A model generated the notes under the pieces. It was given only the letters and a program-made list of their open reading frames with translations, had not been told where the DNA came from and made no database searches. A DNA stretch of 64,000 nucleotides from Aplectana chamaeleonis. Its lineage: Eukaryota; Nematoda; Chromadorea; Rhabditida; Cosmocercidae. The stretch covers positions 65,001 through 129,000 of the forward strand of contig JAPDOI010001766.1 of the NCBI GenBank assembly GCA_029168955.1, given 5' to 3'. Made by a program: the position numbers and the translations under genes. Positions 12,401-22,502 of the stretch are shown here, piece by piece. Every line of letters begins with the position of its first letter. The first letter of the stretch is position 1.

Positions 12401-14988
12401 ACCCCAGTAGGGGTGTGCAGGACGTCGTAGAATGTGTGCAGGACCTCAGTGGGAGTGTGCAGGACCTTAGTAGGAGTGTGCAGGACATCATGGGACCTGT
12501 GCAGGACACCAGTAGGGGTGTGCAGGACCTCAGTAGGAGTGTGCATGACATTATGGGACCTGTACAGGACCTCAGTAGGAGTGCGCAGGATATCATGGAA
12601 CGTGTGCAGGACCCCAGTAGGGGTGTGCAGGACGTCGTAGAATGTGTGCAGGACCTCAGTAGGAGTGTGCAGGACCTTAGTAGGAGTGTGCAGGACATCA
12701 TGGGACCTGTGCAGGACCCCAGTAGGAGTGTGCAGGACATCATGGAACCTGTGTAGGACCCCAGTAGGGGTGTGCAGGACATCGTAGAATGTGTGCAGGA
12801 CATCAGTAGGAGTGTGCAGGACATCATGGGCCCTTTGCAGGACCCCAGTAGGGGTGTGCAGGACGTCGTAGAATGTGTGCAGGACCTTAGTAGGAGTGTG
12901 CAGGACATCATGAAACATGTGCAAGACCCCTGTAAGGATGAGCAGGACTTCATGGAATGTGTGCAGGACATCAGTAGGAGTGTGCAGGACATCATGAAGC
13001 GTGTGCAGGACCCCAGTAGGGTTGAGCAGGACGTCATGGAATGTGTGTAGGACCTTAGTAAAATTACACAGGACATCATGGAACGTGTGCAGGACCCCAA
13101 TAGGGGTGTGCAGGACATCATGGAATGTGTGCAGGACCTTAGTAGGAGTGTGCAGGACATCATGAAACGTGTGCAAGACCCCTGTAAGGATGATCAGAAC
13201 TTCGTGGAATGTGTGCAGGACATCAGTAGGAGTGTGCAGGACATCATGAAACGTGTGCAAGACCCCTGTAAGGATGATCAGAACTTCGTGGAATGTGTGC
13301 AGGACATCAGTAGGAGTGTGCAGGACATCATGAAACGTGTGCAAGACCCTGTAAGGATGATCAGAACTTCGTGGAATGTGTGCAGGACATCAGTAGGAGT
13401 GTGCAGGACATCATGAAACGTGTGCAAGACCCCTATAAGGATGATCAGAACTTCGTGGAATGTGTGCAGGACATCAGTAGGAGTGTGCAGGACATCATGA
13501 AACGTGTGCAAGACCCCTGTAAGGATGATCAGAACTTCGTGGAATGTGTGCAGGACATCAGTAGGAGTGTGCAGGACATCATGAAACGTGTGCAAGACCC
13601 TGTAAGGATGATCAGAACTTCGTGGAATGTGTGCAGGACATCAGTAGGAGTGTGCAGGACATCATGAAACGTGTGCAAGACCCCTGTAAGGATGATCAGA
13701 ACTTCGTGGAATGTGTGCAGGACATCAGTAGGAGTGTGCAGGACATCATGAAACGTGTGCAAGACCCCTGTAAGGATGATCAGAACTTCGTGGAATGTGT
13801 GCAGGACATCAGTAGGAGTGTGCAGGACATCATGAAACGTGTGCAAGACCCCTGTAAGGATGAGCAGGACTTCATGGAATGTGTGCTGGATCTCAGTAGG
13901 GGTGTGCAGGACGCCGTAGAATGTGTGCAGGACCTCAGTAGGAGTGTGCAGGACCTTAGTAGGAGTGTGCAGGACATCATGGGACCTGTGCAGGACCCCA
14001 GTAAGGGTGTGCAGGACGTCGTAGAATGTGTGCAGGACCTCAGTGGGAGTGTGCAGGACCTTAGTAGGAGTGTGCAGGACATCATGGGACCTGTGCAGGA
14101 CCCCAGTAGGGGTGTGCAGGACCTCAGTAGGAGTGTGCATGACATTATGGGACCTGTACAGAACCTCAGTAGGAGTGCGCAGGATATCATGGAACGTGTG
14201 CAGGACCCCAGTAGGGGTGTGCAGGACGTCGTAGAATGTGTGCAGGACCTCAGTAGGAGTGTGCAGGACCTTAGTAGGAGTGTGCAGGACATCATGGGAC
14301 CTGTGCAGGACCCCAGTAGAAGTGTGCAGGACATCATGGAACCTGTGTAGGACCCCAGTAGGGGTGTGCAGGACGTCGTAGAATGTGTGCAGGACCTTAG
14401 TAGGAGTGTGCAGGACATCATGAAACATGTGCAAGACCCCTGTAAGGATGAGCAGGACTTCATGGAATGTGTGCAGGACATCAGTAGGAGTGTGCAGGAC
14501 ATCATGAAGCGTGTGCAGGACCCCAGTAGGGTTGAGCAGGACGTCATGGAATGTGTGTAGGGCCTTAGTAAAATTACACAGGACATCATGGAACGGGTGC
14601 AGGACCCCAATAGGGGTGTGCAGGACATCATGGAATGTGTGCAGGACCTTAGTAGGAGTGTGCAGGACATCATGAAACGTGTGCAAGACCCCTGTAAGGA
14701 TGATCAGAACTTCGTGGAATGTGTGCAGGACATCAGTAGGAGTGTGCAGGACATCATGAAGCGTGTGCAGGACCCCAATAGGGGTGTGCAGGACATCATG
14801 GAATGTGTGCAGGACCTTAGTAGGAGTGTGCAGGACATCATGAAACGTGTGCAAGACCCCTGTAAGGATGATCAGAACTTCGTGGAATGTGTGCAGGACA
14901 TCATGAAACGTGTGCAAGACCCTGTAAGGATGAGCAGGACTTCATGGAATGTGTGCTGGATCTCAGTAGGGGTGTGCAGGACCTCAGT
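6433..14988 (+). repeat. 21-bp minisatellite array, about 407 units (copy A)
   Basis: Units of 21 bp begin GTGCAGGAC and most end AGTAGGAGT, GTAGAATGT or ATGGGACCT. They are grouped in pairs (42 bp) and in higher-order 84-bp blocks, seen as four to five successive near-identical blocks at 9360-9720 and again at 10200-10500 and 13150-13860. A longer block of roughly 0.8 kb (as at 6600-7390) recurs near 8520-9250, 12330-13060 and 13920-14560. Because 21 is divisible by three and the units lack stops, several frames on both strands stay open for hundreds of codons. Single-base losses in C-runs (for example near 8372, 10640, 11500 and 13345) and a two-base loss near 6529 break the sense frame. 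Confidence 0.95.
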
Positions 14989-15201
14989 TCAATGTTCAGG
15001 ACACCGTATGCAAGCCAGGCCTCCGAATCTACAAGAACGATAGTTAAGTCCGCCAGAACAGGGCTAGCGTAATCTCACTCGAGTTGGCTCTAAAATTTTC
15101 TAAGTTCTGACTCCGATTTCGCTTCATCTTCCCTACAGGTGGTGATGTTTCCCTGCTTTTTAGTCCAGGCAGATCCTCAACTGCTGACCCCTAGAGAAGG
15201 A

Positions 15202-15244
15202 CGGTGTGTGAATCAAGACACACCGCTCTTCACTTCTTTTATAC
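15202..15244 (-). promoter_or_regulatory. Opposing TATA region and hairpin beyond the array
   Basis: Read on the minus strand, GTATAAAAG (TATA at 15237-15244) is followed by a small perfect hairpin, CGGTGTGT/ACACACCG with an 8-base loop (15202-15225). It points back into the array about 250 bp away. The equivalents are at 41437-41444 in B and 48695-48702 in C. A diverged copy of this block also exists outside the element at 36948-37020. Function is inferred from motif and orientation. Confidence 0.4.
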
Positions 15245-16101
15245 TTTATCATTGACCAATTGGGTATCATCAAATTTGTTTACGAGAGCCGAATAACATC
15301 ATTCCTGAGATTACGGTAGTCCTCTTCTGGCGCACTTAACTATCGTTCGCGCTGGAAATCAATTTCCATTTTTCAGGCTCAATTTCATGATTGAGCCCGG
15401 TAGACCACATTGGTAAACTTTGGCGAGTCAAAAACGTTGGACGATGAGGTTAATATCCGCCACCAATTCTCACCAGTCATCTAGCCCTTTTTCCTAGAAT
15501 GTTGGTGCGACAGTAAGATAATATGAAAAATTGGTTACGGCACGAACTCCACATGCAGAAAAACTCCGAAAATGATTTTGGCGCGAAATTCAAATTCGTA
15601 TTTACAATGTGTTCCGATTGACTTTTCTTTACAAATGAAGGTTTTTCATGGGCCCCTTCAACATTTTCTTTCACTAGAGGGGCCAAGCTACGCAAAAACT
15701 CATAGAAATGATGGAAAACTCTGATAAAAGAGGCCTGATACTGCGCTATCAATCATTGTTTTTATTAGAGCTCTACGGAAATACTTCGACTGGTAGCCTC
15801 ACCAATGGGCCGTTCATTTCATTTCTGTCTTGAATGGTGCGTGCCCCCCCGTCCAGAAGAGTGCCTAGAACCTGTACAATTGGGTCATTTTGAAACTCAT
15901 TTCTTCATTTTTCGACTTTTAAATTCAAAAAGTATATGCCTTGCATCTATTTGTAGGAAGCCGCGTTGCAACAATTATCTTGCAGTCTTAGCAGCGGAGC
16001 GGTTGTTTCTTCATTTCTACCACTATGTTTTCGAAAAAAAACAACTTGACTTCTGGAGCTCGACGATATTGTAGAAGGGAAACCCTTGTAAAAGTTGTGA
16101 A

Positions 16102-16909
16102 ATTTCTGAAAGTTGGGCTCCGCAGAAAAGGTCAAGGATTTGGCATTGCTCCTAAATGTTGTGAAATTGTTTTATTGGATTTGGCTCTCAACTTGATTTT
16201 TCAAATGTAGTGAAATTGTCGAATTGATTTGGCTGTGATGATACTATATGCAGATAACATAATCATTAAATCTAGTGAAATTGTTGCAAACGGATTTGGC
16301 AGGAGCTCTATCAATTATCACAGTCAAATCACGCGTCAGAAGGTCCTCTGGCGAGCGAATGAAGACAAAAAGAAAAAAAATAATTCTCAGTCAACAATGC
16401 TGAACGAAACGTGGCCTTATGGGCTAGAATTAAGGTTTCCGAATGCTATTCTGCCCTTTCAGTGTAGCTCCCACTAACAATAAGGTACCAGACCTTCCCT
16501 CACCGATGAGATAAAAATCATGAAAACGAAATCTAACGCAATTTACTCGCTACTGACTCTATGTCTTCGTGTCCTCAACGCTTTCACGGTTCGCATTGTA
16601 TAGAAACGTTTTTGCTGCTAGGTTTATTCCTGTTCTCATTCGATTCAATATGCGCTTCAAGGAAAACCCTTCTGACGCGTGATTTGACTGTGATAATTGA
16701 TAGAGCTCCTGCCAAATCCGTTTGCAACAATTTCACTAGATTTAATGATTATGTTATCTGCATATAGTATCATCACAGCCAAATCAATTCGACAATTTCA
16801 CTACATTTGAAAAATCAAGTTGAGAGCCAAATCCAATAAAACAATTTCACAACATTTAGGAGCAATGCCAAATCCTTGACCTTTTCTGCGGAGCCCAACT
16901 TTCAGAAAT
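16102..16909. repeat. Terminal 242-bp inverted repeat of copy A
   Basis: The left arm (16102-16343) and right arm (16668-16909) are near-perfect inverted copies separated by 324 bp. The outer edges read ATTTCTGAAAGTTGGGC and its complement. The same unit ends copy B (42307-43114) and copy C (47028-47837). In all three its outer edge is also the edge of the whole element, so it behaves as part of the element and not as a later insertion. Short frames inside, such as those starting MAVMILYADN, look incidental. Confidence 0.85.
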
Positions 16910-17270
16910 CGTAAATCGTAATTACGCACACCTCTGATACTCACCATGCTCCTCCGAGGTCTCTGGCGAACTATGAGTTTGTGCACACTGTATTTCAACA
17001 TTTTGCACGTTTTTCGAAATTTCGGTTCTCCGAATAAGTCGGAAATAAGCCTTTTTTGAACATTCGAATCGTCGAATAATTCGAAGTCGACTCCTTCAGT
17101 CGAACGATTTGCCGAATCAATCGATTTGGTCAAAGTTTAATGCACACATCATCGACAGAGTGTAATTTTCGCGTTCTACAAACAACACAAACTAATCATT
17201 CGAATTTACTAGAAAAGATGCATCGTGAACGATTTCGTGTTCCATTGTAATGAGTAACAGACTAATCTTT
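16910..17270. other. Flank of copy A, CGTAAATCG repeat then unique AT-rich DNA
   Basis: The first 25 bases after the element are CGTAAATCGTAATTACG-like and match the left flank at 5694-5774, so copy A split this repeat. The rest shows TTCGAATT-rich sequence without a supported exon. Confidence 0.5.
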
Positions 17271-17634
17271 CTAAAGCTTGAAGAAATCGTCTGTGGGGCC
17301 TGTTGTCGCTGGTGATGCCCCTACTGGAGACTTTGCTGGCGATGCTAGTGGAGAAATGGGAGACTTAGGAGTCTTTCCTAGTTTCTTTTTGCTCGTTTTC
17401 GAAGATGCTTCATGAGATCCGCCTTCCCTGTATTGGGATCGCAATTTCGTGATCAGTAGAAACTGGCACACCGTAACAGTCGACATAGCGAAGGAGAACA
17501 TCAGCAAATGGAGAGACAACTTGCGCCTGAAATATTTTCGTATTTGGTCGACCACCCTTATTCTAGAAAATTTGCTGTTCCGTGTGCGGCATGAGAATAA
17601 TTACTCACTTCAGCTCTACCTCATCGGCTTGTAT
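17271..17634 (-). CDS. Possible 3' end of an unknown protein gene (two exons)
   Basis: Minus-strand model with a last exon at 17271-17526 and a 26-base exon at 17609-17634, joined by a GT-AG intron whose phase fits. The acceptors are ATATTTCAG and TTTTTTTCAG, both typical of nematodes. The last exon encodes 85 residues. A hydrophobic run (LLMFSFAMSTVTVC...) comes first, then a Ser/Pro/Lys-rich tail (SKKKLGKTPKSPISPLASPA) ending DDFFKL and a stop. It could be the end of a single-pass membrane protein with a cytoplasmic tail. The family is not recognised and no upstream exons could be joined, so it could equally be a decayed fragment. The second frame of the last exon (SPFADVLLRYVDCYGVPVS) also looks protein-like but does not splice in frame. 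Confidence 0.3.
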
Positions 17635-18116
17635 CTGAAAAAAAACTGCAATATCTTCATTCAACAATCGCAACTTAGGAACCGACCAGATTCCTGCCCA
17701 CCCACACAGTTCATCAGAATAGTAGCTGCTGTTGTTAATTTAGTCAAGAATTTCAACATATCATCACTGTTTCAAAGAATAAGCTGCCACGCAGCACGTG
17801 GCATGAAACCAGTAGGTCGATAGCCGCTTCGAACGATTGAGCCGCCCTCTCCTTGGCCACAACGGGGGGACTTCCCATCTTGGGAAACAATGCATCCCGT
17901 ACTAATCGACCGAGACGGACGCAGCTGGACCAGGACGGATTAGGCGGGTTCAGTTCGACCACATCGTGAGGATTTTTCGACCGGTCACATGTGGAGGATT
18001 TTTCATGAGCAATATTCAATCGCATGCTTATCAACCACGACGACCACGGACGGCACAGGAGCGCTCAGTCCAGCCATAAAGAGTTGATTTTTTCACACCC
18101 GATTCGCATCATGTAA

Positions 18117-18276
18117 CCTTCATTTCCCCGCGACTCGCACTTTTCTGTATCACTATCATAGAAGTGGTGCAGTTTCTAGAGTGATATCTTTATTTTCATG
18201 GTTGAATTTTTCGAAAAACAACCGCTTCACATCTACGATTGTGATAATACGACTGCGAGTAGCGGGGAAATGAAGG
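18117..18276. mobile_element. MITE family member, ends CCTTCATTTCCCC
   Basis: A 160-bp element with terminal inverted repeats CCTTCATTTCCCCGC and GCGGGGAAATGAAGG. The interior has TTCATGGTTGAATTTTTCG and AAACAACCGCTTC. A second, slightly diverged copy lies at 52848-53006. Non-coding. Confidence 0.7.
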
Positions 18277-19380
18277 GTATATCAGGGATGTGCGGAGAAA
18301 ATATTTTTGGAAGCAGAAAACAGAAAACAGAGAAGAAAACTCCAAAAACGGGCAGAAAACAAAAAATAGAAACATTTCGAAATCCAATAAAGAGTGTTCA
18401 GCGTACACAACACGAAAATTTTCACAACTTTGAACTTCTTTTATGAATTTATTAAGTGATCCATTCCTCTTGCGTTGAATTTTGAAAAAGAACCTTACAG
18501 TTGGTCACAGCATGAAGTATAAGCGATATAGAAGGCAAATTATGAGTGCGAATAGATGAAAAATGTTGCTTCAACCTTTCTTTCCCCAGGCCCTAAAGAC
18601 TCGATTTCTCTCTCAGAAGCTCAATATTTCCGTGCAAGGAGTACGTAGAGCGCAGTTGGAGCGGACTTTCCCTCTCTTAATGTTCATATTTTGGAACTGA
18701 TTGTGGGATAACTGCTAGCTTGAACACTGTACTACTCCTCAGAGCCGAAAGTCATGCCCGTTCCGCGCGGCTGTGTCGTTGGAGTGTAAGTGACCAGACG
18801 CACCGTTTGCTCCATCGTTGAGAGCCTCTCGTACCTCTGTGGCAGAACCCTGTGTAGGCCTCATAGCATAACCTCAACTTCTTGGTGCTTCATCTTATTT
18901 GAATTCTGTACCATCTGCATTGCAATGATTTAAAAAGACGTACATATTTAGAGTTAGCGCGCATGGCACAGTTGGGGCCAACATTACTCCGCTCCACCAA
19001 AGCGGGTGCGCTGGAGAATTCCTAGTCTCTGCCCACGTATAGCAATTATTCATACTCAAGCGACGCGCCAGTGCGGGTACGAATTGTAGGCGTTAAGTAT
19101 TTATGGTTTATTATTGTTAGTATACAGTAACAATGCAGTTTTCGCGTCATTTGAGTGCGTCGCGTACCATTTGAGGGATTCGTCAACAGTAAACCTCTAG
19201 GTCAGGGTATCCACTATAAGATGAAGATAAGGGATTGGCTTCCTGAATCTCTATTGGGAGGCATTCGACGTCGTATTCGTAGAGGCCTGAATTGTTCTCC
19301 GTCGATTTAGTGGCTTGCGTGGGCCAGCCGAGTTTCCAATAAGTGCCTTCATCTCCCTATATGAATCTATTACCAATTAA
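18277..19380. other. Intergenic stretch, nothing recognised
   Basis: An A-rich tract (AGAAAACAGAAAACAG) near 18310-18365 is followed by mixed sequence. No coding exon, RNA gene or clear inverted repeat could be supported. Confidence 0.5.
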
Positions 19381-19387
19381 AGGACCC

Positions 19388-19480
19388 CAAACGGACTGAT
19401 TTGGTTTACTTCGGCTAGGATCGAACCCGACGGTGTTCAGCGAACAGCAGCGCTTCCTCCCAGCACGCCACACGCGCCCT
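19388..19480 (-). repeat. tRNA-like SINE head (putative)
   Basis: The minus strand carries TGGCGTGCTGGG (19459-19470), resembling a pol III A box, then GGTTCGATCCT-type sequence (19417-19427), resembling a B box, about 35 bases apart as in tRNA genes. The flanking stem does not fold as a full tRNA and no anticodon arm is convincing. A tRNA-derived SINE or old pseudogene is the best reading. Confidence 0.35.
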
Positions 19481-20000
19481 GATGGATAACCACAACAGCG
19501 ATGTGAAAGCGTCTAGCGTGAAGGAACTGCAGATAGCCTAGTTGAAGTACACCTTTAACTTATTGACTTAGCTTCGATAAATTCGGCCACTTAGAGCAAT
19601 CGTGCTACAAATGACAATTTACGTTTTTTTTTATGTTTTCTGTCCAATTTTCGCCTATTTTCACTGAAAACAGAAAAATGGCCGAATTGGGCAGAAAACC
19701 GAAGATTCCGCACACCCCTGATATAAATACTTATCGACCGGGTTGGCTACAGCCAATCGGGCGACTATGACGGAGGCCTACCGCGTATACAACGAAACTG
19801 CGGCGCTGCTTACTCTCCGAGGTGCATTAACAATACTATATGAGCTATTCAAAACCGTAAATAAAGAAGATGTTAATCATTTGGAGAAATACTCTAATAC
19901 TCACTTCTTCTTCGCTCTTTCCCTTGTCTGAAATAAGTCCGAATTCGAAAACAGTTTCGAAAACATGACATAATGTGCTTATCTGGGCCAAATTCCGGTC

Positions 20001-20216
20001 CGCGATTGCGTCTCGACACGCTTTGCGACCGCACGCGCTCGAGTCAGTCGAGTTTCTCGCACCAAAGCCGACTCGATTCGGCTTTTTTATAGTTTTCTCC
20101 AATTTTCATTACCTACCAGTTTCTTAAACCCACCTAAAGTCAACCGATCGGCGGCTGCGGCGCTGAAAACTCTTTCGACTCAAATGCGCGCAGCCGCAAA
20201 GCGTGTCGAGCCGCAG
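20001..20216. mobile_element. Palindromic MITE-like element
   Basis: The left arm contains GTCTCGACACGCTTTGCG and the right arm contains CGCAAAGCGTGTCGAG. The arms continue through GCGCTCGAGTC and GACTCAAATGCGC. The centre is T-rich. Non-coding. Confidence 0.6.
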
Positions 20217-20389
20217 TACAATGTTAATTAGATTTCATTTTTTTTTCAAAGGACAAAAATGGAGCCTCGGCAAGTGCAGTCGGCGATTTTTTCTATTCTA
20301 TGAGTAAGCGTACATGCAGCTACCCAAGATTGAGATACCTTCGTGAATTTTATGTGGTCCTATAGTGTGGCTAACAATATGTTCTTCCT

Positions 20390-21535
20390 TCGAAAAAAGG
20401 GGAAGGCGATGAGGAAGCGAAAAAATAAAAAAAGATTGACAGAGGATGTGAAATAGGCGACTGAGAAAGAAGAAGAAGAAAAAGGTCGAAGGTGAAAAAA
20501 GGAGGTAAGGAATACGAAACGAGGTGGAGAAAAAGGGAGACGCGAGAGGGGTGGAGAGGAAAGGAACGATTTAGGGGGGAAAAATAAAATATAACGTAAA
20601 AGGGGTCAGAACAGGTAGAAGAGGGCGTAGAATGTAATGACTGGAATAGGAAGGGAGAGAACTTGGAAGAGGAAAAGAATGAGGAGAAGAAGTAGTGAAT
20701 GAAGTTTGAAGGGCAAGAGAGAGCGTGCGTGTGAGGGGAGATCGAAGACGTAGAGAAAGAGGAAGAGGTATAAAGGATAGGGCGGGCAAGACGAGAGTTG
20801 AAAACATATGTGGAGAACAAGGGAGAACAGTAGAAAAACAATCTTGAGGGAAGAGGTTGACGTTAGTGGAAGGCAAGATAAATGCGTGAGTAGATTTGAA
20901 GAAGGAGTAAGAGGCAGATGAGATACGGGAGGTCGAGTAAAAAAGAAAGAAGAAGAAGAAATCAGAGAAAGGGATGGTGCGAGAAGAGAAAAAGTAAGAA
21001 GAGAGAAAAAGAGCGAGAGAAAGAGCGAGAGCGAGAGCGAAAGTTCAGAGGCAGAGGCAGAGGCAGAGGCAGAGGCAGAGGCAGAGGCAGAGGCAGAGGC
21101 AGAGGCAGAGGCAGAGGCAGAGGCAGAGCGAGAGCGAGAGGAAGGCAGAGCGAGAGGGAGGGAGAGTGGGAGAGGGGGAGTGTGGGAGAGGTGGAGAGTG
21201 GGAGAGGGTGAGAGTGGGAGAGTGCGAGTGGGAGAGTGGGGAAGTGGGAGAGTGGGAGAGAGGGAGAGTGGGAGAGTGGGAGAGTGGGAGAGTGGGAGAG
21301 TGGGAGAGAGGGAGAGAGGGAGAGTGGGAGAGTGGGAGAGTGGAAGAGTGGGAGAGTGGGAGAGAGGGAGAGTGGGAGAGTGGGAGAAAGGGAGAGTGTG
21401 AGAGTGGGAGGAAAGAGTGGAGAGGGAGTTGGAGGAAATTAGGAAGAGAGAAAGATGAAGAGGTAGAAGAAGTGAGGAGAATAAGAGGAAGTAGATGGAG
21501 AGGAGATGATGATGCTGAATAAAAAAGAAAGTGTG
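20390..21535 (+). repeat. Polypurine tract of about 1.15 kb with GGCAGA and GTGGGAGA repeats
   Basis: The plus strand is almost entirely A and G. It holds a GGCAGA hexamer run (21050-21127), then GTGGGAGA octamers and variants (21166-21414). The minus strand is the matching CT tract. This is why long Ser/Leu/Pro frames appear on the minus strand and Arg/Glu/Gly frames on the plus strand. None has other gene features. Confidence 0.9.
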
Positions 21536-21693
21536 AAGTAATAGAGGAATTGTTTCCAATTCCTCTAACTAATTCAGAGAACATTGCTACGCGCAAAGCT
21601 TTCAACTACAGCCTGGGGAGTAGGGTTCTCTCATAAGAGCTAGCTCGTTACCGAAAAAAATTCCTAATAGATAGTAGTTCCAAGCTCCCGTAC

Positions 21694-22386
21694 CTCTGGT
21701 TTGTCTGAAAGCCATTGTCAACCTCCTTAACATACTCGATCCAAACTATGATCTCACCAGGTGTTCCCAAGTCCGCAACGCTTCCCTCAGCTGTCGAAGA
21801 TTTTTGCTCTGTTGTGGTTTTCTCACTCTCATGTTTGTCCGTTTCTTTTTCACTTGTCGTAGTGGTGGATTTAGTGGTCTGTCTCGAAGACGAACTTGTT
21901 CTCGAAATAGAACTTGTTTTCGAAGTAGATTTTGGCCTTGATCGAGTTGTTGTGTGTTTCTCCCGGGTTGTCCGTGTTTTATATCCTGGTACTACTGGTG
22001 CTGTCGGTGCTGGTTTCGGGGTTGAAAAACCCGGAACTATCGGCACTTTCGGTGGTGTTGGCTTTGAAATACGTGGCGAAAATTTTGGCGAAGTTTCCGT
22101 TGGTTTCGGTGGCACAATCGGTTTTGTGAGTTCATCCCTAATACAAACGAGATCCTTCCCCTTGACGACAAGCTTTGATTCATTCAGTGTCTTCTGAAAA
22201 CAAGTACAATCAGCAGTGTTCAGAAACGATACTAACAGTGCCCAGCACATAGTAGCGCACCTACCACAACTCCCGCCAGAAAAGTATTCTCATCGCATTC
22301 TTTTCCTGAACAGTGGCATTCAACTTTGTCATTTTCGTGTAGAAATTCAACATCGGATAATTTCTTGGCAGCTTTTTCAGGCTTCC
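21694..22386 (-). CDS. Partial gene: Cys-containing segment plus Ser/Thr-rich mucin-like stalk, family unknown
   Basis: Minus-strand model with exon 22265-22386 and exon 21694-22193, joined by a 71-base GT-AG intron. The donor is GTAGGT, the acceptor is GTTTTCAG, and the phase fits. The first exon opens after a TTTTTTTAACAG acceptor and carries a short Cys motif (VECHCSGKECDE). The second has KDLVCIRDELTKP, then Pro-rich repeats (PKFSPRISKPTPP, VPGFSTPKPAPTAPVVPGY) and a long Ser/Thr/Lys stretch (TKSTTTTSEKETDKHESEKT) suited to O-glycosylation. It ends at a GTACGG donor, so further exons are expected downstream, where the polypurine tract lies. No signal peptide or start exon is visible. A mariner remnant begins only about 120 bases upstream. 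A secreted or surface glycoprotein is an inference. Confidence 0.5.
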
Positions 22387-22502
22387 CTGTTAAAAAAAGT
22401 AAACTGTTCCTTGATCGCAACATTTCTTCGCTCTGCAGAGTGTAAATATCGATTTACAGCTCGTTTTTCTGCGTCGACTATGCTTCGAAGAATTGCTTGT
22501 GC

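Larger units (their letters stand above)
5775..16909 (+). mobile_element. Composite hairpin-ended minisatellite element, copy A (11.1 kb)
   Basis: The longest of three copies in the window (B at 37671-43114; C at 47028-52608, inverted). The three share abrupt outer boundaries: one end at ATTGTGGTGAGCGC and the other at CAACTTTCAGAAAT. Order from the left: terminal hairpin, sub-terminal AGGATTTGGC, CCTCCG microsatellite, TATA box, short leader frame, 21-bp minisatellite, opposing TATA region, AT-rich unique part, terminal 242-bp inverted repeat. Most of the length difference from B and C is array size. No transposase or Rep/helicase is visible, so it would have to be non-autonomous. It sits inside a CGTAAATCG-type repeat, with copies of that word on both sides. 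The Helentron/HINE assignment is inference. Confidence 0.8.

Noticed and set aside
6433..14988. CRISPR array
   Set aside because: Units are contiguous 21-bp tandem repeats with no unique spacers, no cas genes are present, and the context is eukaryotic.
17420..17526. Alternative frame reading SPFADVLLRYVDCYGVPVS in the last exon of the weak gene
   Set aside because: It looks protein-like but runs to a stop soon after and does not match the phase of the upstream exon.
20606..21559. 317-codon Ser/Leu/Pro-rich frame on the minus strand
   Set aside because: It lies wholly in the polypurine tract. Composition alone keeps it open.
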